Assembly (NCBI GenBank): GCA_019914945.1 | Contig: CM034107.1 | Coordinates: 1,798,001 to 1,862,000, forward strand | Direction of reading: 5' to 3' | DNA from: Typha latifolia | Lineage: Eukaryota; Streptophyta; Magnoliopsida; Poales; Typhaceae | Length of the DNA stretch: 64,000 nucleotides | Shown here: piece by piece, positions 24,987 through 40,649 of the stretch | Layout of the letters: the number at the start of each line of letters is the position of its first letter | How positions within the stretch are numbered: position 1 is the stretch's first letter | Position numbers and translations under genes: made by a program | The notes under the pieces: generated by a model | The model's database searches: none | What the model was told of the DNA's origin: nothing | The model's input: only the letters and a program-made list of their open reading frames with translations

Positions 24987-25265
24987 CTCGCTCTTGGTGA
25001 TTCCTTTCTCTCTCTCTCTTTCGTTTTTCTGATGGTGGTCCCCACCACCTGAGGCGGTCTCCGGCGGGATCCCGGCTTCGTCGCGATCGGAAGTAAAAGC
25101 TGACGAGATCCCGGCGATCGCTCGCCGGACGGTCGAGATCCTGCCAAGAAACCGCCGGAGAAGGCCAGATTTTAGTGTATGGCGGAGCCGATCTTTACCG
25201 GTCTGGTGGGACTGGAGCGGCTTTGACCCGATCTTTTATCCGAAGATGCGGAGATTTTGGTCGAG
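24945..25265 (+). promoter_or_regulatory. Putative 5' leader exon of the F-box/kelch gene with uORFs
   Basis: A CT microsatellite (24951-24982) and a GC-rich stretch end at a good donor (tcgag|gtgaaat, 25265/25266). An acceptor (tttccag) ends at 26292, 25 bp before the start codon, implying a leader intron of about 1.0 kb. The leader would carry short upstream ORFs: 25032-25052 (MVVPTT), 25179-25226 (MAEPIFTGLVGLERL) and one starting at 25245 that ends just after the splice. Such uORFs usually reduce translation of the main frame. A poly-T run (25327-25350) lies inside the intron. The model is inferred from splice motifs. Confidence 0.5.
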
Positions 25266-26317
25266 GTGAAATCTCTATGTTAAATTCTTATTCGAATTAC
25301 CCTAAGAGTGCCGTCATAAGTTGAGATTTTTTTTTTTTTTTTTTTTTTTTGCCGTGTGAAGGTGTAGGAAAGTTGGTTGCTTTATTCGATATTTATCGTG
25401 TAGACATGCACATTGTGATATGGAGGAGGCAAAAGTAATTATTGAAGAATATTAGGACTCTTTGCCTAGTGGTGAAGGATTTTTTATATTCTTACTATGT
25501 CTTCAGAAGTATACATTATGAGGATTGAGGTTTCTAATTTGTGAATTATTAAGGCATAGTTGTATGAATAAGGTAGAATTAGTTATCATTGATGTTGTAA
25601 GGATAAATATGGGACTTAGATAATTCATATCATTACAGTGAGAATTTACTGGAAGGTATTAATTTAGAACAGAAGATATCAGAGCTCAAATAAGTTCTAT
25701 GTGGTGCAACCGGGGGCTCTGGGGGTGTGCAGGCTGCTTTGAAAGTATATTTATCTCAAGCTTGTGCAAGAAAAGCAAGTATTGAAGCTTCTGGTATTAC
25801 AGCACTAATGATCATTAGTGAATAACTGAATATTTGTTAGGTCTCTGTTCACAGGACCATTATATAACTGTCTTGTATCATAGGGATGTATTTCGTAATA
25901 ACCTGTATCCGGTTTGGTGTTGTTTGGCTATGTAACATAATTTCATAGATGCATAGGATCCCACAGCTGTTTGAGACTGATTGTAGAAGAGCCTAAGAAT
26001 ATAAGAATTTATTCATCTTGCAGCTTAATTATGAATACTTATTGTAAATTTGTCCGGATATTTGTTTCTGGTTTCTGATTGAGTTGGTATTTGTCATGGT
26101 ACACCTTCTAGTAGACTATTTTGGGAGCAAATTGTTTGATTAGCATCAATCTGTTTATTTTTTTGATTTCGTATAAATATATTTTCTATTATTATTCTAT
26201 TTTAATTTTATTCAAGGGATTGTGAACTGATGGTATAAAATAGTTTTTAGTTTATGCGTCATGTGATTGTTGACCTGCATTTCCCTTTCCAGAAGTTCGT
26301 GAGCCAGTCCCTAATCT

Positions 26318-27670
26318 TTGATGATTATGAGCTGTTCGTTTGAGAAGACAAAGAGCATGGAGGAATTTCAAGAATGCAGTTCCAAAAGCATGATTGTTAT
26401 TTCAGGTTCTGTGCTTCTACAGCTTTGTGGTGAGGATCGGAATTCATTGCAGAAATTTATATTGGCTTACCTATTGATAGCAAGAAATGAGTATGTTTTA
26501 AGAGAAATTGAAGAACTTTTGAATGAAGATGAGCTATACTTGCCTAGTTTGGATTGTACAGAACTAAAGAAGAAAAGGCCTATTGTTAAGACTCAGACTA
26601 GAGGTAATTCCGGTGACCAAAGATCAAATGACTGTTTCCTTCCTGGCATTCACGATGATATTGCTCTAGATTGTCTAGCTTGGACGAGTAGATCTGACTA
26701 TTCTTCACTTTCTTGTCTAAATAAAAAGTTTAACATGTTGATTCGTAGTGGATATCTTTACAACTTAAGGAGAAGACTTGGTATCATTGAGCAGTGGGTA
26801 TATTTGGCATGTAGCTTGATGCCTTGGGAATCATTTGACCCTTTTAGGCAGAGATGGATGAGGCTACCAAAAATGCCATGTGATGACTGCTTCTCTTATG
26901 CAGACAAGGAGTCTCTGGCTGTAGGGACACAGCTTCTCGTTTTTGGTCGAGAATTAACAGGTTTTGCTATATGGATGTATGATTTAATGAGATATGATTG
27001 GTCTAGATGTCCATTGATGAATTTACCTCGTTGCCTATTTGGTTCTGGCAGCTTTGGTGAAATTGCTATTGTTGCCGGTGGAAGTGATAAGAATGGTCAT
27101 GTTTTAAAATGTGCCGAGCTGTACAATTCAGAGGTCGGTAGTTGGGAAACTTTACCAGATATGAATATGCCAAGGAGGTTGTGTTCTGGATTTTTTATGG
27201 ATGGGAAATTTTATGTCATAGGGGGCATGTCAAGCCATACAGATTCTTTAACTTGTGGAGAGGAGTATAATATGGAAACAAGGACATGGAGGAGAATTAG
27301 AAATATGTACCCTGGTGGTAATAGGGCCACCCAGTCTCCTCCTCTGGTTGCTGTAGTAAACAATCAGCTTTATGCTGCTGATCAGTTGACAAATGTAGTT
27401 AAAAAGTATGATAAAGAAAATAACGCTTGGAATGTTGTAAGGCCATTGCCTGTTAGAGCTGACTCCTCTAATGGCTGGGGTCTTGCTTTCAAGGCATGTG
27501 GAGACAGGTTACTGGTGATTGGCGGTCATAGAGGGCCTCAAGGTGAAGTCATTGTGCTGCACTCTTGGCGTCCAGAGGATAGAAATTCTGGTGGGGGTGA
27601 CTGGGAAGTGCTTTCTGTTAGGGAAAGAGCTGGTGCTTTCGTTTACAATTGTGCAATAATGGGTTGTTGA
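26318..27670 (+). CDS. F-box/kelch-repeat protein (At1g26930/At1g74510 type)
   Basis: A single coding exon of 450 aa. An F-box lies at residues ~108-150 ([33 protein letters not shown]). The linker [19 protein letters not shown] is typical of this subfamily. About five kelch repeats follow, with double-Gly and Trp landmarks ([48 protein letters not shown]), and the C-terminus VYNCAIMGC is family-specific. Such proteins are substrate receptors of SCF E3 ligases: the F-box binds ASK1/SKP1 and the kelch propeller binds the target. The target is unknown here. Possible starts are MMIM at 26318, 26321 and 26327; the first is reported. The ~107-residue N-terminal extension is weakly conserved in this family. 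Confidence 0.88.
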   Translation: MMIMSCSFEKTKSMEEFQECSSKSMIVISGSVLLQLCGEDRNSLQKFILAYLLIARNEYVLREIEELLNEDELYLPSLDCTELKKKRPIVKTQTRGNSGDQRSNDCFLPGIHDDIALDCLAWTSRSDYSSLSCLNKKFNMLIRSGYLYNLRRRLGIIEQWVYLACSLMPWESFDPFRQRWMRLPKMPCDDCFSYADKESLAVGTQLLVFGRELTGFAIWMYDLMRYDWSRCPLMNLPRCLFGSGSFGEIAIVAGGSDKNGHVLKCAELYNSEVGSWETLPDMNMPRRLCSGFFMDGKFYVIGGMSSHTDSLTCGEEYNMETRTWRRIRNMYPGGNRATQSPPLVAVVNNQLYAADQLTNVVKKYDKENNAWNVVRPLPVRADSSNGWGLAFKACGDRLLVIGGHRGPQGEVIVLHSWRPEDRNSGGGDWEVLSVRERAGAFVYNCAIMGC

Positions 27671-30600
27671 TACCCACATGGGCGTGTTGCTTATTGATCA
27701 TTACGTAGTTGGGAAGGCAATTGCCTCAATTAATTGGTGAAGCGATTTACATTACTGGGTATTTTCTGTTTGATCCACTCACATTGATGACTTATTTACC
27801 AAGGACACTTCCATTTTGCTCTTTCCATTAATGTTTCATCAGAGAGCAAAAAACATTCAGTTGATGTGGAGACTTCTTTATAACATTTTAAATTTGTTCT
27901 CATTAGCATGAATTAGTATTCAACATGAAAGAATTCCAGCGTTGGCTTCTCAGTAGTTTCATTGTAGTTATAAGCTTAACCCTAACCTCAAAATTCTTTC
28001 TGGCAGAGTAAACTGATTCTTATCAGATATAGAAATTCTGAGGCAGGAGATTACAAATTACAACCCTAAAAATGTCGAGTATTATGTACATACCTTTTAG
28101 TATGTATAATTGCAGTAGCCTTTCCAACTATCCTGTAGGACTCTAAAACAATTTGATCTCTACTTTTTATCTGTATTAGTTGCAATATCCAAAGGCAGAT
28201 GAATGAAGAGCACTAGAAGATGACACAAATGGATAATTGCTTCCGTTACAGGTTTAAAACCAAATATGAACTCTTCTAACTTGATTTAAGTGTTATTTAC
28301 TGCTGCATCATGTATTGTGTATGTTTATGTTGTTTATGCATTCCAATTGAACTAATGTATGTGAAAGTTAACTTAGTAAGATAGCTTGTATTGTATGACT
28401 AACTCTCTGTAATGCATATGCAACAGTGCTGTTGCCCAGGGTTTTTAGTTAGGTACAATTTATGGTGCATTGACACGAAATCAGCTAGATCTTATTGACT
28501 TTTAATCACAAGATAAGTTTAGTTAAGCATCATTTGCATGGTTAAGACAAAGCTTGGTCTCAAGATAAACTGATGGATTTTTAAGCTTTTGAGTTCTCAT
28601 TATTCAATTATTGTTATATATTCTCATCAACCTGATATTTTTAGGGTACGTGTTTGATACTGTTTCCAAGATGCAATATTTATCTGAAGAAGCTACTGCA
28701 ATGTTTACCTACAACAGTTAGGAGATAAAATATAATGGGGATTTAAACTCAACTGTAGTATTTTTCTGTATCTGGAAGCTACTGGAATTCAACCAACTGT
28801 TGGAAAAAATCTTGAACAAATTGTGGATCAAGGTTTATGCATTATATAATTGTTAAATGTGGATTAAAGGCCGATATGGAATGATAGCTTGCAGTGGAGT
28901 AATATTACTTTGAATATGATAGAACCATAGAGATGGTTAAATGGGAGTTGTCCTGCCGTCATTATTCCCTTTTATCTCCTTTCTAGATATAATATTTTGA
29001 TTTTATATTTAAGTAGGATCAACATGCTTGAAGGTATCACTTGGACTATAGCCTATAGCTCTATGGGCCGGAAAGTGGTATGTTGCGTTCCTGATTTTAT
29101 AGTTACAATTCTTGAGAGGTGGATATTTGATAGTGTCCAGTTAAATCAATGTCATTGGGATTTGAATTTGAATCACTCATAGATTATGAATCTCTTAAAC
29201 CATTTGAGCACTATCATATTAGCCTGATTCTATAATTAGAATTAGATTTAGCAGTTTAATGTGTTCTCTGTCCCTCAAGTGTTGTTGAGATATCTGATGT
29301 TTGGTGAGCCTGGAGTTGAGAAACTGACACTACTTCTAGGTAGTAGCATTTGGAGATAAAATTAGAAGAGAGCTAACCATACTCATGGAATATTCCTATA
29401 TACCTTATCAAATTTGGCATTGAGAAACTTGAAAGGTGAACTATTATTACTTTCTTTTTAGCATTAGTTGTGGATAGCGAGGTAGTTGTGACAATATTTT
29501 ACACTCTTCCATGTGCACTTTAATAGGTACGGATGTTATTTATGCAATTGTTAACTTTTGATATAATTCTTAGTACAAGACATTAGTGGATGGGAATATC
29601 TTGGTACCCAGTATACAAGTACAGACATGGTAACTGTGTATTATATTTTTCATGTATAGGATACAATTTCGACGTAAAATAACTGTGAATTTCTTTATTC
29701 TATTCTACTTGATGTCTTTCCATCTTGTGGTAGCATAGCTGATTTATTATCTGAAACAATATTAATAATTTACATGATGTTTTTATCACCTCTCTTTTTA
29801 GGATTTTCCTACATGTTTGATATTACTCAGGTTCAGCCCATACTTCCATAATTCCAACCAGGAGGAATACTTGATATAAGTAGCTTTGTCATAAAAAGTT
29901 TTTCAATGGTCATTCTTTAATGAAAGACCTAAGTTGCATGTCCACCAAACACCAATTAAAGTAGAAATCTATGACTTACATGGCAAGCTTGTCTTTATCC
30001 AAAATGGAGTATGGAGTATCTAAGCATTCTGTTTTGAATCCTTTTCTATTTCCTAACCCTTTGTCTGCATTTAAAGGTCTTTCAGTTGGCTACTTGCCTC
30101 CTTCCTCCTCACATGTCATCATGCCCACAAAGATATAGAGATAAGAGGAATAGACAGAGTTTAGCTCATGAGAACAAAGGCAAATCAAGTTTTCATTTCA
30201 TCTTATTTATTTATTTTTATCAAAAGCATTTGAATGATGGGCCTTTTTATTTTAGTGATGAGAAGTGGGTTTGCCCTAACTAGCATCTTTAATGTTTTTA
30301 ACTTTGGCTGACCAAGTCACTAGTGCATGGGGAGTTAAAATAAGAAGGGGGCATATCTAACAAGATTTCTTAGTGCACTTGTTACACTAGAACCAATATT
30401 TAAATCAAGGACACAGACATTGCTACTTAAGAATTTATGTATTAATTGTCTTATACTTTGAGAACTTTAAATGTAAAAAGAAATTAATTTTCCTCTTACA
30501 ACATATTCACCATGCAGGTCACCACTAGTCGAGTGGCTTAGGTAATAAGTTTAATTTAAATTTGTTATGAATTACTTTTGGGAAAGAGTTGGTTCAACTG

Positions 30601-32650
30601 TCTTAATCTCTTTATCTTAATTATGCAGAGTTAATTAGTTTAGGATGTAGGCAAAATAAATGCATCCACTATGCAAATAATTTTAAGAATAATTATTCTG
30701 GGTGGGGCAGGCTAATTAAGCACTAGAAATAACTTTCTCTTTGGGTTTCTCCATGTTTTTTTTTTTTTTTTTTTGATCTATCTTTTTAATCTTCATCACT
30801 TGTCCATAGTTCATGAGGAAAACGAGGAGACCTAAATGATTACAATCAACGGTCAAAGTCCAACCTCGATTTTGCTGTTTACCCCCCCAAAAAAAAAAGT
30901 ATTCGAATTTTGAATTCTAAAGACTTCTCTTTTTCTAATAAAATACTCGTAATTTTAATAATCACTTCTTCGGCAGTTCGGCTTTACTAAAAGATGGACC
31001 TTCATAATTACCCTTTTCTAGGGACTAGAAGACAAATGTTTTTGTCCTTAATCTCGAAAGTTACAAAAAGTAACCTCGGCATAATGATGAGGATTAGCAC
31101 GACCAAATCATTGCTTTTGGGGAATGCAAATCCTAATCGTCCAATTATCCCATCTATTAGTGCTGATTAGGGCCTAATTTACTTAGCAAAATGATTCCAT
31201 TCTAACTCCTAAGATGGTGCTTTTCTCTAGGACTATCTGACACGCGTGCTACTTTAGTCATTTCCATAGAAATTAAAGTTATATAGTGGGATTTCTTTCT
31301 TGGGATATATTTGCAAATAACTACCTCCCGACGTCTGGCTTGCTCATAAGAATAGTTTAAGCATTTTCAATTACTTTTTTCATCTTATAAATAATTTTTA
31401 TAAAGGAAGGAGTTAATTTGTAAATATCTAAGAGAGTTTTTACTAATCAATCTGAGAAGTAGATTGATCATTTGCCCCCCAAAAAATAAGAATATTTTTT
31501 TTATTAACTCGCCACGCTGTTGAATAGTTCAAGTATCTTGTATATGGGCTTCTTTGTAGTGTCCGCTCCTCAGGCAGGCCAAGAGTGAGGCTTATTTTAG
31601 GACAGATTTCATATTTCTTCTATTTATTTTTATTTAATTAAACACTTATATTTCGTTTCCATTATTTGAAGCTTAATAAATTATCTGCCTATAAACTTTT
31701 ATCAAAAAATAAAAAATAAAAAATAAAATAAAACACAAAAATATTTGGACATACTCTCGGTTGACTTCGAGTAGGGCTTATCAATTTATTCAAGCCTATC
31801 ATAGATGAATTATGTTAGATTTGATCTATGGACTTTGGCCAATGGGGGAGATATTACTAAAAAAGAAGAATACTGGTGTGTTTTCTCCACCTATATCTTG
31901 GTAGAAGATATCCTCCATACGCAACTCTCGTCTTACCATATGTTTCTTATGCACCAAAATCCTTCTCTCTTATAACTCTTCCTATGAGTCTTAGATGTTG
32001 ATATGATCATATGGGTTGATTTATGTGACTCGGTATCTACCAACGATTTAAGAAGAACGGAGGCCTTTTTTCCAAACATCAATATACTGACTGTGATGTA
32101 GGCTTAATTTATATTTTGACCCTCTTAGTTATTATTCCATATCATTTTTATCCATTAAATTATTTAAATGTATCACTTTGATAGAAATAATCTTAAAATT
32201 TTGATTCACTTAATAGATGATGAACAAAAATGACTCCATCTTCCTTTCATATTCTCTTTTGATAGTTCTTACTGTAATTTTTTTTCAAATATTATACTTT
32301 AAATTGATCTTCTCCAATTTCTTTAAAAATCTATTTCTAGCATGAGAATGAGAAGGGAAGAAAAAGTAAGTTCATTTTATCCATCTAATAATTACTTAAT
32401 GAATTTTTCAGTATGTTTTGATATAATTTCTAGCCGAGAGGGCTTAGTAATAAATATAGATGATTTACGGGCTGAAGTGATATGGAACTATGGATGGAGA
32501 TTAAAAATATAATTGGTCCTAAATTTTATATTTAAATTTTTGATAAAAATAAGATTATAGAACTTTGCAGCTAGGGCAAAAATGTGGATAAGTTGAAGAT
32601 AGAAAATAAAAAAAAATATTATCTTATTTCTGATTGGTGTGTGAGCTGGG
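27671..32650. other. Long intergenic region, no gene recognised
   Basis: About 5 kb of AT-rich DNA after the F-box/kelch gene. Its start is likely 3' UTR. Small frames at 28997-29182 and 30086-30283 lack any domain, signal peptide or codon pattern that would support a gene. Poly-T (30758-30774) and poly-A/C runs near 30890 are present. I see no tRNA or known miRNA. Confidence 0.55.
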
Positions 32651-33087
32651 CAATAAGAATATGAGTTAATCCAAGTGCTCCAGACAAACTCCACTGCAGA
32701 AGAGGAAAGCAAGCAGCCTTTTCTTCTGAGACAAGAGAGAGAGAAAGGGGAGAGAGAGAGTTATAGCTAAAAATTAATTAATTAATAATGGTAATTCTTA
32801 CATCTCTTCTTTCTCTTTAATCTATAATCCAAACAAAAGCCTACAACCAGGTCTAGCTTAGAGCATAGATATAAAAGCTACATGGTTGTTTTGTGGAGAT
32901 GTAAGAATAACTTTTTAGGTATTCACCCTAAAAAGTATCCAAAGTGTGTGTGTGTGTGTATATATATGTATGTATATGTTTCTCAGATCTTTAATGCATG
33001 GTTGTTGCTTTATATATAGTAAGAAAAGTAATCCTCGCAAGAGATCTATAAATCCTCCTCCACCTCAGTCCTTGCTCCTTCATCCTT

Positions 33088-33318
33088 GAGATCTATGGAG
33101 TAATTATCAAACTAGAGAAAGAGTTGGCGTGTAGAGAAGATGGCATAGAGATAGATGAAGTGGGAAGTATCCTTGTATATAGGAGAAGTTGGTTCTTCCC
33201 CCCCCCCACCCCCCCTCTCCCTCTCTCTCTCACAGATCTGTGAAGTAATTATCAAACTAGAGAGAATTGGTGTGTAGATAAGAAGAGTAGGAAGTATCCT
33301 TGTTTATAGGAGAAGTTG

Positions 33319-33393
<75 letters not shown>

Positions 33394-33495
33394 GAGATCT
33401 ATGAAGTAATTATCAAACTAGAGAAAGAGTTGGTGTATAGGGAGATGGCACAGAGAAAGAAGAGTAGGAAGTATCCTTGTTTTATAGGAGAAGTT

Positions 33496-33534
<39 letters not shown>

Positions 33535-33632
33535 ATCTATGAAGTAATTATCAAACTAGAGAAAGAGTTGGTGTATAGGGAGATGGCATAGAGAAAGAAG
33601 AGTAGGAAGTATCCTTGTTTATAGGAGAAGTT

Positions 33633-33663
<31 letters not shown>
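33088..33663 (+). repeat. Four tandem composite units, each ending in a (CT)n tract
   Basis: Units start at 33088, 33233, 33394 and 33532. Each begins with AGATCT(A/G)TG(A/G)AGTAATTATC and runs through a conserved ~95-110-bp body containing GTATCCTTGT and ATAGGAGAAGTTGG. Each ends in a CT tract of different length; the first has C-runs. Units 3 and 4 are nearly identical and units 1 and 2 are more diverged. The last CT tract stops 38 bp before the mature miR160. The array lies just downstream of TATA-like sequences (TATATATA at 33011, TATAAAT at about 33047), so it is probably inside the MIR160 primary transcript. Confidence 0.9.
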
Positions 33664-33665
<2 letters not shown>

Positions 33666-33700
33666 GGCAAGTAGGAGGATGACATGGTGAAATGGTGTTA

Positions 33701-33784
33701 TGCCTGGCTCCCTGTATGCCACACATGTAGATCAATCTATGGTAAGATTGGCTGATGTGGGTGGCGTGCAAGGAGCCAAGCATG
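33701..33784 (+). ncRNA. MIR160: MIR160 precursor hairpin
   Basis: The 21 bases at 33701-33721 (starting TGCCTGGCTCCCTGTATGCC) are identical to the conserved plant miR160. The bases 33764-33784 (starting GCGTGCAAGGAGCCAAGCAT) are the star strand in the form known from rice. The two pair along their length. The stem continues inward (cacat with atgtg, caatct with agattg) to a small loop near 33740, giving a compact Dicer-like-1 substrate. miR160 directs cleavage of ARF10/16/17-type auxin response factor mRNAs; no ARF gene lies in this window. The primary transcript probably starts near 33040-33080 and includes the upstream repeat array. A further CT tract (about 33790-33816) follows the star. 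Confidence 0.97.
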
Positions 33785-33785
33785 C

Positions 33786-33816
<31 letters not shown>

Positions 33817-34190
33817 AGATGTAGTAGCCTCCTTGCCATTGACATCCATGTGTGTTGAAAGGAAGATTGAGACAAAAGGTTTGTGTTGGTATCTATGCTG
33901 GTTATTTTATGCTCAGAGTACTGATGTTTAGCTGTGATTTGTTGCAGAGGTCAAAGATTAACTCAACTAGAGTTCATAAAGAGTTTAATGTCATCTATTA
34001 TATGTGGATTAGGTTTTGTGAGATTTTTTTCTTTTTGTCTTGTAGTTTGTTAATTTCTTGGTAGTTGTATGGATGTATAGGGAATGATCATAGCTTATTT
34101 CCAGTTCATCATGCACCATTATTTCTATGTAGGGATGCAGTACCTAATTGTTATATATATCATAAAAGCTATTAATATATCAGGTAAGGG

Positions 34191-34221
<31 letters not shown>

Positions 34222-36560
34222 GTGATGCTATCAAGAGAGTTTTGTAAGTTTTTTATTCCTTCAGCTTATGAGTCATTACTTATAAGTAGAATGGGTTAAT
34301 ATATATCCTTTATGTTATTCTAGTATTTTAGAGATGTGGAAGAATATGTCATGTTCTTAATAGATTGATTTGTTGTATGAGTCTTATGATGTTTACATGA
34401 TGGTCTTCATGGATGTGAACCTCTTGGCAACTATGAGTCACTGATCTGCCAAGATTTTGCTAGGTTCTGGACATGTTAATAGTCCTTGAATTTTCTTTTC
34501 TACAATGGGGCTTTGCTGGATCTCTTTAATCCTCTCAATTAGTACACAAAGTGGTCTTATGCATGTTTATTATTGGCTTCTTACCATCATCATCATCTTC
34601 ACAACCATCATCTCTCATGACTGATCTCTCTTAACATTGGATGCATCTTCTTAACCTCATAATTTTTTTTTATTATTCACATAGAATTTCTGAACTAAAA
34701 ATAATATATTAGCGACAGTATATTTGCTATCCAAGATATGTGCTATACATTCATACTAACTTATGACATTCATTATCCAATTTCTTTCATATATACAATG
34801 CAATTGTGTAATGCTTTCATCCATAGACTCTAACTAAGTAACTAGGTTCCATTTAACCATCATAAGCATATGCTTAATTACGCATTTTGTATCTTTCATA
34901 GCATTTTATGAAGTAATTAATATGTTATGATTTCATGTATGTTTACTATAAGGATGTCACCTCTTTGGATGATCGAGATCTCAAAGGCTAATTCCTATAA
35001 ACTTATGGAATATATATTATATACCCAATCTTTGCTCAAATATGCTCTCTCTCTCTCTCTCATTCTTTTAATGGAATAGAAATATCTAACTTTCTTCTGA
35101 AATAACAAAGAGAAAAGGAAAAAAAAGTCTTATGTTCGTTTAATGTAACAAAAACTTGTCTGGAGATGCATTTACGCTTGCATATCTATGTTGTTTTTGT
35201 TTATTGAATCTTAATGAATTAACTCTATCTATGGACTTAATTTTAAAAAAAGAAGTTATAAATGCAACAGATAGAACACCTCTTTGTTTATGAAAAGAAT
35301 TTATGGGGTATATTTTACTCTATTCACTATGATGCTTACCTCTCCTCCTTCTAGTCTCACATTCTTATATTCTTCTGAAAATACTCACAATGACTACTTA
35401 CAAATGGATCAAAACTCAAGAGGAAATAACTTTAGGGCCCATCCCCACCCTAAAGAGAAGTCCTTTTCCAGCTGAACTGTGGGGTTGTGAGGGACCCTCC
35501 ACCACATGAGTAAGAGGTTATTTTTGCTTGTGATTGCTTCGTCAAATGCAAACCAACCCAAAGCTAAGGAGAGGTGGTAGGCCTAAGTGTTTGTCCTTCA
35601 GGGGCTCCTCTATCTTTCCAAGGACTTCCGGAGGGGAAATTTTCAAGGACTGCTAAAGAAAAAGAGCCAATCACCAAGGGAGCACCAGAAAAAGCCACAG
35701 GACCTGGAATTCATAGAAAAACCAGTACCAATTTCCTGTCTCCGTGATGGACCAATTCATTGAATGCATATCGACGTATCGATCATGCATATCCAACGAC
35801 TTTAATTGCACTAAGGAAAGATTTTGAACCAGCACAATTAAAGTTATTGGATTTATATCATTTCTGCCGACTATGTCTGGCCACATTGGAGTCCCAACTC
35901 CTGTTATGTTCATGTTACAAGATAGTTGTTTCCCAAAGATAACATTTTGACATATGCAATGAAAGCAACCATCATGCTTCAGTTGTGAATTTATGGGGGT
36001 TGACAAAAGAGACAAAGGTAGAACCTGAGAACTCTAGTACCAATTATGTAACTTTGCTTCTTCATGGGTCATTTGTATGAAAAGCTAAAATGATTTCAAA
36101 TTTTGTAAGATCACCCAAATCCTATGGAATCTGTAGGTGGTAAATGAGGGATCAATATGTAGTTTTCTTAAAGTCATTAGCTTTAAGAACACAAGATCCT
36201 TAGAAGCAGTGCAATGCGGCATCTTGCACATACAGATTTAGCTAAAACTCAGATAAATGTATATGTGCATGTATAAACCCCTTACGCCTTAATTTTTTAT
36301 CCTGAAATTTGCGGTCGAAATCTAAGATGGTGAGTAGATACCTACACAAATGATATGATTACACTTTGGTATGTGTCATAAATAGACAGACGGTGCATTA
36401 CATTGGCAGCCTGCAAGAATTGCTTATATTCAGCTGCTTAAGTATTTGATACCTACACGACATGAATATACACGCACACAAAGAATTTCTGCTACAGGGA
36501 CTCTACATTCTTCTTTACTTCAAAGTAATCTCTCAGTTCTTTAGAACATATGTGATGTTT
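33817..36560. other. MIR160 downstream and intergenic region
   Basis: The left part may be the 3' portion of pri-miR160. It holds (TA)n/(TG)n around 34192-34220 and a short CT tract at 35045-35062. The minus frame at 35671-36015 (114 codons) has no recognisable domain. I see no other RNA gene. Confidence 0.5.
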
Positions 36561-39537
<2,977 letters not shown>

Positions 39538-40450
39538 TCCTGAATGATGAAATTACTGAATTCCTTGTTATATTGACAGTTGACTTAAATGAATAAGGGA
39601 ATCCCTGCAAAATAAGGACACATGACTCAGGGATATCCCAAAATGTACTAGGGGAAGCCACAAATCAAATTTGCATTTGTTTGAAGAGAAAATAAGCTAA
39701 AGAAGATGGATTAGCCAACTCAAAACATTAGCAATGTGGAAGAATGGTACTTAAACTAGTCAAACAGCTAAAGAAAGATTAATCTATCAGAGATAGAGGA
39801 TGAAATGGCTTTGGACATGCATTCCTTGATTGCAAGTCGCCATAAGAAGCTACAATTCTTATTAGATGACCATGATACCTCCGAAGACCTAAATCCTTGA
39901 CCTACAGAAGAATAATAATGCTAACTTGATCAAAAGATAATTGAAATTACTACATAATTTAGCAACAATTGCAGAAAAATCTCAGACTACTTCCATTTGA
40001 GATCCAATACACAACGTTCTAAGAAGGACAACAATTTGCCCAGCAATTATATGTATGAATTTCTAGAACGCCGCCAAATTCCCGATGAGATAATAAAGCA
40101 CCAAACTTTCCAACAATCTCAGATTTAAAAGAAAAAAACATCAAAAACCAAATGCACAATTTAGTTTAAGAACTAAAAGTTTTTGCCCAATAACCAAAAT
40201 TACAACCCCTGCGCGGAAAAGAAGAATCACCTTACGATTCAACCATCCAAGACCGGCGCGAGTGAGCAACTTCTCCGGCGGGCCAAGAGCTAATACCTCT
40301 TTCCGGCCATAAGATCTATCGATCGAAAGATTAGAAATGACAGCAGATGGATCGAATGCGTTGACCCGAAGATAACTAGATAAGCCACAAAGGGGAAAAC
40401 CAAACCACCAGAGATGGTTTAGCACGACAGTGGCCTCCAAGTATTGGTTC
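39538..40450 (-). promoter_or_regulatory. Probable spliced 5' leader of the CRPK1-like gene
   Basis: An acceptor (ttttgcag on the minus strand) bounds a leader exon 39538-39604. A candidate upstream donor lies near 40230-40236 (AATC|GTAAGG, or AAG|GTGATT just after). Upstream of it the minus strand has an ATG (40440) opening a frame with no family match, so if this exon is transcribed it would act as an upstream ORF. The leader model is inferred. Confidence 0.35.
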
Positions 40451-40649
40451 CGAAAGAAGATTTTGACTTATAAAAAGGGCTTGAAAGTTGAAAGTAAAAA
40501 AAATTAAAAAATTGCCGATTCGAATCACGTGTGTCGGGGAGGATTTTCTGCGAGCCTTCGTTTGAAGGATTCGCCTTTCAATTTCACATGCCACCGCGAA
40601 CCAACTACGCACTTTCAGACCAGAAGCAATGATTCGAAACAAATTTATT

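Noticed and set aside
33316..33591. 91-codon frame of Ser-Leu repeats
   Set aside because: It is translation of CT microsatellites and the composite repeat units upstream of MIR160; no protein is expected.
35671..36015. 114-codon minus-strand frame
   Set aside because: No motif, no splice context and no resemblance to known families; kept as intergenic.
40141..40440. 99-codon minus-strand frame upstream of the CRPK1-like kinase
   Set aside because: It coincides with the likely leader exon and leader intron; no family resemblance. At most an upstream ORF.
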